Source of the DNA: Ruminococcus sp. YE71
Lineage (GTDB): Bacteria; Bacillota; Clostridia; Oscillospirales; Ruminococcaceae
NCBI RefSeq assembly: GCF_900119155.1
Contig: NZ_FPIR01000009.1
Span: 88,546 to 152,545, forward strand
DNA: 64,000 bases
Direction: 5' to 3'
How positions within the stretch are numbered: position 1 is the stretch's first letter; the number at the start of each line of letters is the position of its first letter. This document shows positions 52,743 to 61,901 of the stretch, piece by piece. The translations under genes and the position numbers were made by a program. The notes beneath the pieces are model-generated. The model searched no databases and was not told where the DNA came from. It saw only the letters and a program-made list of their open reading frames with translations.

Positions 52743-54534
52743 AGAGCAAAAGAAAAAAGAGGGTACGGCGCGGCTCATGGAGCTTGCAGGCACGAAAAAG
52801 GCTGGACTGACCACCGCCTGCACACTTTCCGTGCTGTCGAGCGTGTTCAGGATCGTGCCGTATTTCACAATATACAGCATACTGAAAACGCTGATACGGC
52901 GCTATTCGAGCGGCGAAGGCTTTGCCTTTGCGGACGTGGGTTCGCTCGTTATGATAACTGCCATTAGTGCTGTGTTATACGGCGTCTGCGCCTACGCTTC
53001 GGCAATGCTGTCGCACGGGGCGGCGTTCGATATCCTCTACGAGCTGCGAATGAAGCTCATGGACAAGATGGGGCGCATCTCGTCGGGATACTACACCTCG
53101 AACACGCTGGGCGGCATAAAAAAGCTGCTTATCGAGGACGTGGAGCAGATCGAGGTGTTCATCGCCCACAGTATGTGCGAGGTGGCTGCGGCGGTCGCCA
53201 CTCCCCTGTTCACGATCATCGTGCTGTTTATCGTTGACTGGCGGCTGACGCTGGTGTCGCTTCTGCCGATAATGGTCTCGTTCGTGATACTCGCGATGGC
53301 GCTCAAAAAGCCCGACGGCGCGAAGCACCAGAAAAACATGGCTGACTGCAAGGCGAAAATGGAAGGCACGATCATCGAATACATAAACGGAATGTCAGTC
53401 ATCAAGATCTTCGGCGGCACGAAAAACGCTTTTAAACGCTTCGAGACGGACATGAACAGCTTCACGAAGTCCGTCCACGACACGGCTTATTACAATGCGA
53501 ACGGCATGGGGCTTTATTACGCGTTCTTCGGCGCACAGGTGCTTTTCCTGCTGCCCGCTGCGGTGATAATGCTGAATCATTCGGCAAGCTATGCCGAAGT
53601 GCTCCCGAAGATACTGTTTTTCCTCGTGGTGTGCGCCGGACTGAAAGAGCCGCTGGAAAACATGATGAACGTTTCGATCGACAGCACAAAGATAAATGTC
53701 GGGCTCAAACGCATCGACGAGCTGCTTGACGAGCCTGAGATCGCGCTTGTGGGCGAGGGAAAGAAGCCCACAAAATTTGATATAGAATTTGACGGGGTGT
53801 CGTTCGCCTATCCGGGCAGCGGCATTAATGCTTGCGACAAGGTTAGCTTTAGCTTACTCTCTGGCAGCTGCAACGCGCTTGTGGGACCGTCGGGCGGGGG
53901 CAAATCGACCATCGCCCAGCTGCTTCTGCACTTCTATGAGATCGACGAAGGTGCCATCAGGATAGGCGGCGTGGATATCCGCGAGGTGACACATTCGGAG
54001 CTTGTGAACAACATCGCATACGTTTTTCAAGACTCGTTCATCTTTAACGACACGATAGAAAACAATATCCGCATGGGAAACGAAAACGCCGCTCATGATG
54101 AGGTCATAGCCGCCGCAAAAGCCGCGAATATCCACGAAATGATCTCTTCCCTGCCCGACGGCTACGACACCGTGGTCACGGACAGCACGTGGCTTTCGGG
54201 CGGCGAAAAGCAGCGTATCGCAATTGCGAGGGCTATGCTAAAGGACGCGCCGATAATCATTCTCGACGAAGCAACCGCCTACGCCGACGCGGAAAACGAA
54301 GCTAAGATCCAACAAGCTTTCTCGCGGCTCTCAAAGGGCAAAACGGTCATTATGATCGCACACAGGCTGAAAACGATACAGAATGCGGACAACATTCTTG
54401 TGATGAACGGCGGCAGACTGGAAGCGGTCGGCAGGCACGACGAGCTTATGCAGAGCTGCATGACCTACCGCGACATGGTAGCCGCAAACGAACGCCGCGA
54501 CAGCTGGTCGATGCGAAAGGAGACAGGGAAATGA
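52735..54534 (+). CDS. ABC half-transporter (TMD-NBD), first pair, subunit 1
   Basis: About 599 residues from the ATG at 52735 (SD GGAGGGT). Six helices in the first ~320 residues, then an NBD with GPSGGGKST, VFQDSFIFNDT, LSGGEKQRIAIAR, IIILDEATAYAD and IAHRL. It is an exporter-fold half transporter that pairs with the next gene product. Siderophore importers of the YbtP/YbtQ and IrtAB type share this design, but direction cannot be read from sequence. An in-gene GTTAG-like sequence occurs at 53842-53857. Confidence 0.88.
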   Translation: MSKEQKKKEGTARLMELAGTKKAGLTTACTLSVLSSVFRIVPYFTIYSILKTLIRRYSSGEGFAFADVGSLVMITAISAVLYGVCAYASAMLSHGAAFDILYELRMKLMDKMGRISSGYYTSNTLGGIKKLLIEDVEQIEVFIAHSMCEVAAAVATPLFTIIVLFIVDWRLTLVSLLPIMVSFVILAMALKKPDGAKHQKNMADCKAKMEGTIIEYINGMSVIKIFGGTKNAFKRFETDMNSFTKSVHDTAYYNANGMGLYYAFFGAQVLFLLPAAVIMLNHSASYAEVLPKILFFLVVCAGLKEPLENMMNVSIDSTKINVGLKRIDELLDEPEIALVGEGKKPTKFDIEFDGVSFAYPGSGINACDKVSFSLLSGSCNALVGPSGGGKSTIAQLLLHFYEIDEGAIRIGGVDIREVTHSELVNNIAYVFQDSFIFNDTIENNIRMGNENAAHDEVIAAAKAANIHEMISSLPDGYDTVVTDSTWLSGGEKQRIAIARAMLKDAPIIILDEATAYADAENEAKIQQAFSRLSKGKTVIMIAHRLKTIQNADNILVMNGGRLEAVGRHDELMQSCMTYRDMVAANERRDSWSMRKETGK

Positions 54535-56294
54535 GCAGAAAAGAACATCTCTCGAAATGGTGGGAGACAATAACCTACGGGGACGGCAGGAAGTATTCGC
54601 GGTTCATAGCGTGGCTTTTCCTTGACAGCTTTGTGGCTTCCCTGCCGTCAAGCGTGCTGATGTGTGCGGTGTATCTGCTGCTCGCGCTGATACTTGACTG
54701 CACACAGGCGTATGAGCAGAAGCCGTTCTTGGTGCTCACGGGGATACTTCTCGTGCAGACGATAATTTATGCGCTGGTGCGGCGCAAGTCGTATCTAGAT
54801 ATATGCGTGGGCCACGTTTCGGCGCAGCAGAACGAAAAACTGCGTATCGGAGACAAGCTGAAAACGCTGCCGATGGGCTTCTTTGCCGACCACGACGCGG
54901 GCGAGCTTTCTACGCTGCTCATGCGCAATTACGAGGAGATCGAAAACCTTTCATCCAGCATCGTTGCAAACGGAACGGTCATCGGGATACGGCTGCTGAT
55001 AGCACTTGTCGTCATGAGCATTTTCAGCGTGAAAATGACCCTTGCGATGTTCATCGTCATTCCGCTTGCGATTCCCTTCGCTGTCATGAGCTACAGGTGC
55101 ATTGCCCACACGAGCGCCGAGCTGATAGCCATTCAGCAGCAGACAGCTGCGAACGTCCTCGAATACACGGGCGGCATAACCACGCTTCAGGCATACGACC
55201 GCACGGGCGAATCCTTCAGCAAGCTCAAAGACAGCTTTGCGAAGCTCCGCGACGATTCCAAGCGGCAGGAAAAAGCGGGCGGCGCGGTCGCCATGTACGG
55301 CAGGGCAATCCTTTTTTCGGGGATCGCGATAGTCATGGGCTTTGGAGCATATCTGCTGTCCGCGGGAGAGATAACGCCGTTTTTCTACATAATGTGCCTG
55401 CTCGCGGCTTTGCAGGTCTACGAGCCGATAATGCAGCTGTTCGTTTTCGTCGTCAGCATGGCGCGAATGAATCATTGCGTTGACAAGCTGACTGCCCTCA
55501 AGGAGGAAAAGGAGCTTGACGTCACCCAGCCCGCAAAGACTGCCGAACACAGCAATATCTCGTTCAAAGACGTTCATTTCAGCTACAACGGCACAGACGA
55601 GGTGATCAGGGGACTGAGCTTCGATATTCCCGAGAAAAGCTCGGTCGCTCTGGTCGGTTCGTCGGGTTCGGGCAAAACTACGGTCGCAAGGCTGCTTACG
55701 CGTTTCTGGGACATTCAGAGCGGCGTGATAAGCATTGGCGGAGTGCCGATAACCGCTATGACGCAGGAGCACCTGCTCTCAAAGATCAGCATGGTTTTTC
55801 AGGACGTTTATCTTTTCCGCGACACCATTGAGGAAAATATCCGCATCGGCAAGCCCGACGCTGCACACGAGGAGATAGTGCGTGCTGCGAAAGCCGCCGC
55901 CTGCCATGACTTCATTATGTCGCTGCCCGACGGCTATGACACGATGATAGGCGAGGGCGGCTCCACACTCTCGGGTGGCGAAAAGCAGCGCATATCAATT
56001 GCCCGTGCGATACTCTCCGACGCGCCGATCGTTTTCCTCGACGAAGCCACAGCGAGTCTCGACCCCGAAAACGAAGTACTTATACAGCGGGCGATCGATG
56101 AGCTTGTGAAGAATAAAACGGTGCTTGTGATCGCCCACCGACTTCAGTCGGTCATGGGACTTGACAACATCATCGTGCTTGACGGCGGAAAGATCACCGA
56201 GCAGGGCACGCACGAAGGTCTGCTGAAACTCGGCGGAAGATACGCGGCACTGTGGAACGAACAGCAGACAGAGGGGAACTGGAAACTTTCGTGA
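54531..56294 (+). CDS. ABC half-transporter (TMD-NBD), first pair, subunit 2
   Basis: 587 residues, joined by an ATGA overlap to subunit 1. Six N-terminal helices and an NBD with GSSGSGKTTVARLL, VFQDVYLFRDT, LSGGEKQRISIARA, IVFLDEATASLDPE and IAHRL. It forms the heterodimer. The next promoter (methyltransferase) starts 16 bp after its stop, with no terminator between, so some read-through is likely. Confidence 0.88.
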   Translation: MSRKEHLSKWWETITYGDGRKYSRFIAWLFLDSFVASLPSSVLMCAVYLLLALILDCTQAYEQKPFLVLTGILLVQTIIYALVRRKSYLDICVGHVSAQQNEKLRIGDKLKTLPMGFFADHDAGELSTLLMRNYEEIENLSSSIVANGTVIGIRLLIALVVMSIFSVKMTLAMFIVIPLAIPFAVMSYRCIAHTSAELIAIQQQTAANVLEYTGGITTLQAYDRTGESFSKLKDSFAKLRDDSKRQEKAGGAVAMYGRAILFSGIAIVMGFGAYLLSAGEITPFFYIMCLLAALQVYEPIMQLFVFVVSMARMNHCVDKLTALKEEKELDVTQPAKTAEHSNISFKDVHFSYNGTDEVIRGLSFDIPEKSSVALVGSSGSGKTTVARLLTRFWDIQSGVISIGGVPITAMTQEHLLSKISMVFQDVYLFRDTIEENIRIGKPDAAHEEIVRAAKAAACHDFIMSLPDGYDTMIGEGGSTLSGGEKQRISIARAILSDAPIVFLDEATASLDPENEVLIQRAIDELVKNKTVLVIAHRLQSVMGLDNIIVLDGGKITEQGTHEGLLKLGGRYAALWNEQQTEGNWKLS

Positions 56295-56310
56295 TCGTTC
56301 AAAATAGTTA

Positions 56311-56358
56311 TTGACAAATGCTGGGATAGGTGATATAATTAAGTTAGCAATAGCTAAT
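56311..56358 (+). promoter_or_regulatory. Promoter with GTTAG-type operator (site F)
   Basis: TTGACA (56311-56316), a 17-bp spacer and TATAAT (56334-56339), then GTTAGCAATAGCTAAT (56343-56358) overlapping the start. Confidence 0.8.
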
Positions 56359-56388
56359 TTGTTGCATAAGAGAGGAAAAAACAGTAAT

Positions 56389-57033
56389 ATGAACGAAAAA
56401 CATTACAAAGACCTGTCCGTAAAGGAGTTTACCAAAGCCGCAAAGGTCTATGAATCCGGCCGCGCGGGAGTGTACAAAATGTGCAGAAAGGACTACCCCG
56501 ACGTTCTCGCAGAACTGGAAAAAGAGCCGTTCACCGACCTGCTCGACTGCGGCTGCGGCACAGCTCCCATGCTGACTTTGCTGCACGAGAAATACCCCGA
56601 GAAGCACTACACGGGTATAGACCTCACGCCGAAAATGATAGAGGTCGCAAAGGCGAAAAAAATGCCAAACGTGGAACTTGTGGTCGGTGACTGCGAAAAT
56701 CTGCCCTTCGCGGATAATTCCTTCGATGCCGTGATATGCTGTCAGAGCTTCCATCACTACCCGAACGTGCAGGATTTCTTCAACAGCGTTTACTGTGTGC
56801 TGCGTCCCGACGGGCGGCTGATACTGCGGGATATGACGATGAACTCTGCGGCGGTCAGGTGGTTCTGCAATCATATCGAAATGCCGTTGTTAAATCTTTT
56901 GGGCAAGGGCGACGTTCACGTTTACGGCAGGGACGAAGTAAGGATCCTTTGCAGAAATGCGGGACTTCACATGGAGAACTTTGAACGGCGAGGTTTCTGC
57001 CGCCTGCATTGTGTTGCGAGAAAGTCGGGTTGA
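56389..57033 (+). CDS. Class I SAM-dependent methyltransferase
   Basis: 214 residues from the ATG at 56389 (SD AGAGGAAA). UbiE/Methyltransf_11 type: LLDCGCGTAPMLTLLHEKYP (SAM motif I), YTGIDLTPKMIEVAKAK, VVGDCENLPFADNSFD and QSFHHYPNVQDFF. It could modify the pathway product or a cell component. It is the only gene under operator site F before a terminator, and lies between the two ABC pairs. Confidence 0.85.
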   Translation: MNEKHYKDLSVKEFTKAAKVYESGRAGVYKMCRKDYPDVLAELEKEPFTDLLDCGCGTAPMLTLLHEKYPEKHYTGIDLTPKMIEVAKAKKMPNVELVVGDCENLPFADNSFDAVICCQSFHHYPNVQDFFNSVYCVLRPDGRLILRDMTMNSAAVRWFCNHIEMPLLNLLGKGDVHVYGRDEVRILCRNAGLHMENFERRGFCRLHCVARKSG

Positions 57034-57050
57034 TTTTTGCGGAAGCTCAG

Positions 57051-57092
57051 TCCCGATACGATCAGAAACGGTCGTATCGGGATCTTGTTTTT
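57051..57092 (+). terminator. Terminator after the methyltransferase
   Basis: Perfect 11-bp stem TCCCGATACGA / TCGTATCGGGA with a 10-nt loop, followed by TCTTGTTTTTT. Confidence 0.75.
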
Positions 57093-57150
57093 TATGGAGG
57101 AAAAAAATTTACAAAAGCCCCTTGCCTAACGTTAATGAACAGTGTATACT

Positions 57151-57178
57151 TATAATCGTCGAAAGTGAACAGCGTTCA
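57151..57178 (+). promoter_or_regulatory. -10 box and TGAAC-N3-GTTCA operator of the second TetR gene
   Basis: TATAAT (57151-57156) is followed by the dyad TGAAC-AGC-GTTCA (57166-57178). A further TGAAC half-site lies at 57136-57140. The dyad differs from the GTTAG class, which argues that this TetR is not the GTTAG-binding regulator. Confidence 0.6.
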
Positions 57179-57210
57179 TTCCGGTCTTACAAACGGAGGA
57201 GGTGTTAGCC

Positions 57211-57813
57211 TTGCCAAGAGACAAAACCGAAAGCCACAAAAGAATAATAGAAGCCGCAAAAAAGGAATTCATGGAGTACGGCTTTGCTGATGCGTCGCTC
57301 AGGCGGATAGCGGCAGAAACAGGGATACAGGTCGGCGGGCTGTACAACCATTTCGCAAGCAAGGACGAGATGTTCGATTCGCTTGTCGAGCCTGCTATAC
57401 GTGATTTTCATTCGCTGTATCACGAAATGGAGCAGACCTATTTTAGTGATACTCACACAGACAGCTTGAAAAACAACAATGAATCAAGCCGTATGATGGC
57501 GCTCATATACGATCATCTCGACGAATTCAAGCTGCTTATAATGAAGTCTCAGGGCTCAAGATATGAGGATTTTTTGCATGAGACCGCAAAGCTTGAAGAG
57601 GAAGTCACGCTCCGCTATCTTGAATTGCAGAGATCAAACGGCTGCCCTGTCAATGATGTGGACAGAACGGAGTTTCATCTTCTGACCACTTCCTACATCG
57701 AATCATTTTTTCAGCCCGTTACCCACGGTCTGAACAAAGAGCAGGCCATGCACTATGCCGCAACGCTGGAACAATTCTATCAGCCCGCGTGGAAGCAATG
57801 GCTCGGGATATGA
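57211..57813 (+). CDS. TetR-family regulator (TTG start)
   Basis: 200 residues. TTG at 57211 is the best start: GGAGGAGGT lies 7 nt upstream, while GTG at 57202 is inside the SD. HTH: SLRRIAAETGIQVGGLYNHF. The C-terminal domain includes SYIESFFQPVTHGLNKEQAM. It is followed by the second ABC pair under operator site G and probably autoregulates through the TGAAC dyad. Confidence 0.85.
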   Translation: MPRDKTESHKRIIEAAKKEFMEYGFADASLRRIAAETGIQVGGLYNHFASKDEMFDSLVEPAIRDFHSLYHEMEQTYFSDTHTDSLKNNNESSRMMALIYDHLDEFKLLIMKSQGSRYEDFLHETAKLEEEVTLRYLELQRSNGCPVNDVDRTEFHLLTTSYIESFFQPVTHGLNKEQAMHYAATLEQFYQPAWKQWLGI

Positions 57814-57816
57814 AAT

Positions 57817-57871
57817 GATGCCCCGTATTATTTGGGGCATATATAATGCACGTAGGTTAGCATTAGCTAAC
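57817..57871 (+). promoter_or_regulatory. Promoter region with GTTAG-type operator (site G)
   Basis: TATAAT (57842-57847) is followed by GTTAGCATTAGCTAAC (57856-57871), the closest to a perfect palindrome of the seven. The -35 is poor. A hairpin ATGCCCC/GGGGCAT (57818-57840) fills the spacer and may end the TetR transcript. Confidence 0.72.
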
Positions 57872-57894
57872 ATTTTAAAGGAGGAGTTTTTGAA

Positions 57895-59673
57895 ATGGAA
57901 AAAGAAAACGGTAACGAAGCCTCAGCACAGGCTGTACTCAACCGCAACACCTTCAGCTGGCTGTGGCGATTCACGGAGGGAAAGCGCGGCACATACCTTA
58001 TCAGCGTGATTATGGCATTGCTCGGCATTGCGTGTATGCTTCTTTCGTACATCTGCCTTGCGGAGCTTATCCGTCAGTTGATATCGGGAGGGCACAAAAT
58101 GAGCTTTTATGTGCAGCGAGGCGTGCAGATAGGTATACTCTGGGTGCTGCGATATACGTTTCACGGTCTATCAACATATTCATCTCACAGTGCGACCTTC
58201 GGACTTATCGGCAATGCGAGAAAAAAGCTGCTGAAAAAGCTGGGAACTATGCCTCTCGGTGCGGTGCAGGCACATTCGTCGGGAGAATACAAAAACATCA
58301 TCTGCGACAGAGCCGATCAGGTCGAGCCGACGCTCGCTCACGTACTGCCCGAATTCACTGCGAATATCATAGGCGCGATAACGATGTTCATATATATGAT
58401 GACTATTGACTACCGTGTAGGGCTGTGGCAGCTTATCTGTATTCCCGCAGGATTTATCTCTTTCTCGGTCATGATGGCTTCAACTCCGAAGTATTACCCC
58501 GACACGATAAAGAAAACAAAAGCTCTGAACGCCGCTGCGGTGGAGTATATCGGCGGTATCGAGGTAATTAAGGCATTCGGACAGAGCAGGACGTCCTACG
58601 GCAAGTTCGTCAAGGCGGCAAGGGAGGGTGCAGACTGCTTTATCAACTGGATGCAAAAGGAGAATTTCTGGCAGAATTTCGGAATGGCGTGCTTTCCCGC
58701 AACCATGCTCGGACTTCTTCCTTCGGGCGTGATGTACTGCCTGAACGGAAGCCTTGCACCCGCCGATCTGATAGTGCTTATCATTCTTTCCTTCAGAACG
58801 GTCACTCCTCTCATTACCGCTTTCGGTTACACGGACGACATTTCCAAAGTCGGCGAGATAGTCAGCGATATGGCGGATATCCTTGATGAAAAGGATATGG
58901 AGCGTCCCGAAAAAAGCAGAGCTGTTCCCGCAAGCCATGATATATCGCTCAAAAACGTTCATTTCACCTATAAGGACAAGGAAGTTCTTCACGGCATCGA
59001 TATGGAAATAAAGGACGGCACTGTGAACGCGCTTGTAGGTCCCTCAGGTTCCGGAAAATCGACTGTCGCAAGGCTGATCGCTTCCCTATGGGACGTTGAT
59101 TCAGGTGAAATAAGGATAGGCGGCGTGAATATCAGGGATATGTCTCTTAAAGAATATAACAGGCATATTGCTTATGTCTCGCAGGAAAACTACCTGTTCG
59201 ATCAGACCGTTATGGACAACATACGCATGGGCAGAGAAGGAGCGACCGACGAGGAAGTGATACAGGCTGCGAAAAAATGCGGCTGCCATGATTTTATCAT
59301 GTCTCTTGAAAAAGGATATCAGACGATATGCGGCGGATCGGGCGGACACCTTTCGGGCGGCGAAAGACAGCGCATATCTATCGCAAGGGCAATGCTGAAG
59401 GACGCGCCCGTCGTTATTCTTGACGAAGCCACAAGCTACACCGATCCCGAAAGCGAAGCGGTGATACAGAACGCTCTTTCCCGCCTGACCAAAGGCAAAA
59501 CGCTGATAGTCATAGCTCACAGGCTATCGACCATTGCCGACGCGGACAAGATATTCCTTATAAACGGCGGCAAGGTAGAAGCCGCAGGCACGCAGCAGGA
59601 GCTTCTGGCAGACAGTCCGCTTTACAGGAGTATGTGGGAAAGCCACATTGCGGTGAGAAAGGAGGAGGCATAA
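57895..59673 (+). CDS. ABC half-transporter (TMD-NBD), second pair, subunit 1
   Basis: 592 residues (SD AAAGGAGGAG). Six helices, then an NBD with GPSGSGKSTVARLI, YVSQENYLFDQT (Q-loop), LSGGERQRISIARA, VVILDEATSYTDPE and IAHRLST. It is homologous in layout to the first pair, but sequence differs throughout, so this is not a recent duplication. It is controlled from site G, within the GTTAG regulon. Confidence 0.88.
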   Translation: MEKENGNEASAQAVLNRNTFSWLWRFTEGKRGTYLISVIMALLGIACMLLSYICLAELIRQLISGGHKMSFYVQRGVQIGILWVLRYTFHGLSTYSSHSATFGLIGNARKKLLKKLGTMPLGAVQAHSSGEYKNIICDRADQVEPTLAHVLPEFTANIIGAITMFIYMMTIDYRVGLWQLICIPAGFISFSVMMASTPKYYPDTIKKTKALNAAAVEYIGGIEVIKAFGQSRTSYGKFVKAAREGADCFINWMQKENFWQNFGMACFPATMLGLLPSGVMYCLNGSLAPADLIVLIILSFRTVTPLITAFGYTDDISKVGEIVSDMADILDEKDMERPEKSRAVPASHDISLKNVHFTYKDKEVLHGIDMEIKDGTVNALVGPSGSGKSTVARLIASLWDVDSGEIRIGGVNIRDMSLKEYNRHIAYVSQENYLFDQTVMDNIRMGREGATDEEVIQAAKKCGCHDFIMSLEKGYQTICGGSGGHLSGGERQRISIARAMLKDAPVVILDEATSYTDPESEAVIQNALSRLTKGKTLIVIAHRLSTIADADKIFLINGGKVEAAGTQQELLADSPLYRSMWESHIAVRKEEA

Positions 59674-61422
59674 ATGCTTCGCACATTCAAAAAATTCTTC
59701 GAGCTCTGCGGCAAAAGGGAACGGAAACAGTTTCATCTGTCTGTCTTTTTAGGCGTATTTCATGCGTTCTTTGCCGCAATGCGCATACCCGCCGTCTATA
59801 TTGTGATAAAAGCGATACTTGAGGGGGGACTGTCGAAAAAACAGGCATATATTTCGGCAGGCATCATTTTTGCGTCGATCGTGCTGCAAACAGTCGTTTC
59901 CATGAAAACGACCATGCTCCAGACGAGGGCAGGCTTCAACACCTCGTCATTCAAGCGTATCGAGATAGCGGAGCATCTGCGCTATGTGCCGATGGGCCAT
60001 CTTAACGACGAGGGGCTCGGCAAAATAACTTCGATCGCCACCAACACTATGGAGAGCTTTTCGGGCATAGCTGCAAGATGCGTGATCGTCATTTCAAAGG
60101 GCATCATTACCACCCTTGTCATTGTTCTGTCCATGTTTTTCTTTGAAGCGAGGATAGCCCTTGTGGCGCTCATTACTATGGCGGTCTATCTTGCCGGAAC
60201 GGAATTCATGATACGTGCGGAAAGTGCCGATTCAGACGCATTTGCGGCATCACAGGATAACATGGTCGCACGTATACTGGAGTACGTCAGAGGTATCGCC
60301 GAGGTTAGGAATTTTGATCTCTTCGGCAAAAGCATTACCGATGTTGACAGCTCAATAGACAGATTCACAGGGTACAGCACACTTATGGAATCGGTTTATG
60401 AGGTCGTGATGTTTTTCCTGAACATTCTCACGAAGCTCTCAGGGACCGTCATGATGATAATGAGCATTGCATTTTATCTGAACGGCTCCATGAGCCTTGT
60501 TTATGCGGTAATGATGATAATATGCTCCTTCATGATCTTTGAATCGCTCGATCAGGTCGACGCATTCAACGGATTGACAAGGACCATCGAAAACTGCGTC
60601 GATAAGGTGAACGAAGCCCTTTCTTCACCGACAATGAACATTGACGGAAAAGAGCTTGTGCCCGAAAGCATGACGATCACAGTTGAAAACGTAGATTTTT
60701 CATACGACAAAAGAAAGATCATCGACGAAATCTCCTTTGAGATACCCGAAAGAACAACGGCAGCGTTCGTCGGACCATCGGGCGGCGGAAAGACCACTAT
60801 CACACAGCTCCTTGCACGCTTCTGGGATGTTGACAGGGGACGTATCCTGCTCGGCGGCACAGACGTCAGAGAGTACAGCTATGACAGCCTAATGAAAAAT
60901 TTCGCCTTTGTGTTTCAGAACGTTTACCTGTTCAGCGATACGATAGAAAACAATATCCGTTTCGGCAAGCCCGACGCAAGCAGAGAAGACGTCATCAAAG
61001 CAGCAAAGGCTGCCTGCTGCCATGATTTTATCATGGCGCTCCCCGACGGTTACAATACGGTGATCGGAGAAGGCGGAGCAAGTCTTTCAGGCGGCGAGCG
61101 TCAGCGGATCTCCATAGCAAGGGCGATAATGAAGGACGCTCCTATCATAATCCTTGACGAAGCAACTGCGAATGTAGACCCCGAAAACGAGACGCTGCTG
61201 ATGAAAGCAGTCGAGAGCCTTACAAAGGAAAAGACCGTAATTATGATAGCCCACAGGCTGAGAACGGTGGAGAACGCAGATCAGATCTTTGTAATAGATC
61301 ACGGAAAGATAGTTCAGCACGGCAGGCACAGCGATCTTACGAACGAGGAAGGCATTTACGGGCGGTTCATCGGCGAGAGAAAGAAAGCCGCAGGCTGGAA
61401 GCTCGGAAGCCACTCGGCGTGA
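59674..61422 (+). CDS. ABC half-transporter (TMD-NBD), second pair, subunit 2
   Basis: 582 residues, starting right after the stop of subunit 1 (SD GAAAGGAGGAGG). Six helices, then GPSGGGKTTITQLL, VFQNVYLFSDT, LSGGERQRISIARA, IIILDEATANVDPE and IAHRLRT. It forms the heterodimer with subunit 1. Uptake of a metal chelate is a hypothesis based on operator sharing. The 263 bp after its stop hold no gene. Confidence 0.88.
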   Translation: MLRTFKKFFELCGKRERKQFHLSVFLGVFHAFFAAMRIPAVYIVIKAILEGGLSKKQAYISAGIIFASIVLQTVVSMKTTMLQTRAGFNTSSFKRIEIAEHLRYVPMGHLNDEGLGKITSIATNTMESFSGIAARCVIVISKGIITTLVIVLSMFFFEARIALVALITMAVYLAGTEFMIRAESADSDAFAASQDNMVARILEYVRGIAEVRNFDLFGKSITDVDSSIDRFTGYSTLMESVYEVVMFFLNILTKLSGTVMMIMSIAFYLNGSMSLVYAVMMIICSFMIFESLDQVDAFNGLTRTIENCVDKVNEALSSPTMNIDGKELVPESMTITVENVDFSYDKRKIIDEISFEIPERTTAAFVGPSGGGKTTITQLLARFWDVDRGRILLGGTDVREYSYDSLMKNFAFVFQNVYLFSDTIENNIRFGKPDASREDVIKAAKAACCHDFIMALPDGYNTVIGEGGASLSGGERQRISIARAIMKDAPIIILDEATANVDPENETLLMKAVESLTKEKTVIMIAHRLRTVENADQIFVIDHGKIVQHGRHSDLTNEEGIYGRFIGERKKAAGWKLGSHSA

Positions 61423-61685
61423 GAGTGAACTGCTCCGACAATTGAGCAGGAAACAATTAAGCTACGATACGCAAGGATCAGCGATCGGAGCTTTTGGATA
61501 GACTCTGGCAAGATTTATGAGTCTGTCTGGATACATGACTAAAACCAAATATTTCTCTATCCCCTTGAAAACACACGATTTCCGAGCATCGCTGACCGAC
61601 TATCAGCCCGTTTGGTCAACAATCGGTCAACTTTTAAGATACCCGAAGTTATAAAAACCTGCGGCAACGTGGGCTTTTCTTTATC

Positions 61686-61901
61686 TTATCCTGTCTTTCG
61701 CTTTGGCATTTTGGGAATTGCTTTGGTAACTGCCTCGCAGCAATGTACGTCATTGTTTTTGAGTGTATGCGCATAAATTGACATCGTTACATCAGGGCGG
61801 GTATGTCCTGCTCGCTTGGCAACATCCGGGACGCTTATCCCCGATTGAAGCTGCAAGCTGATCGCCGTATGCCTGAACTGATGTGGGTGAATCCTCGGCA
61901 T
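61686..61901 (-). pseudogene. Tyrosine recombinase C-terminal fragment
   Basis: 72 codons reading PRIHPHQFRHTAISLQLQSG, then AGHTRPDVTMSIYAHTL: the HxxR, H/W and catalytic Tyr part of phage/ICE integrases. A stop codon lies just upstream in frame (TAATCA), so the arm-binding and core domains are gone. The short repeats TGGTCAAC and CGGTCAAC near 61615 could be part of an old attachment region. Confidence 0.75.

Noticed and set aside
52143..57813. One of the window's TetR proteins as the GTTAG-dyad regulator
   Set aside because: Two TetR genes have different dyads at their own promoters and the third promoter lacks the GTTAG dyad, so I do not assign any of them to it.
57895..61422. Second ABC pair as a recent tandem duplication of the first
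   Set aside because: The proteins differ along their whole length outside the ATPase motifs, and gene contexts differ; an old relationship at most.
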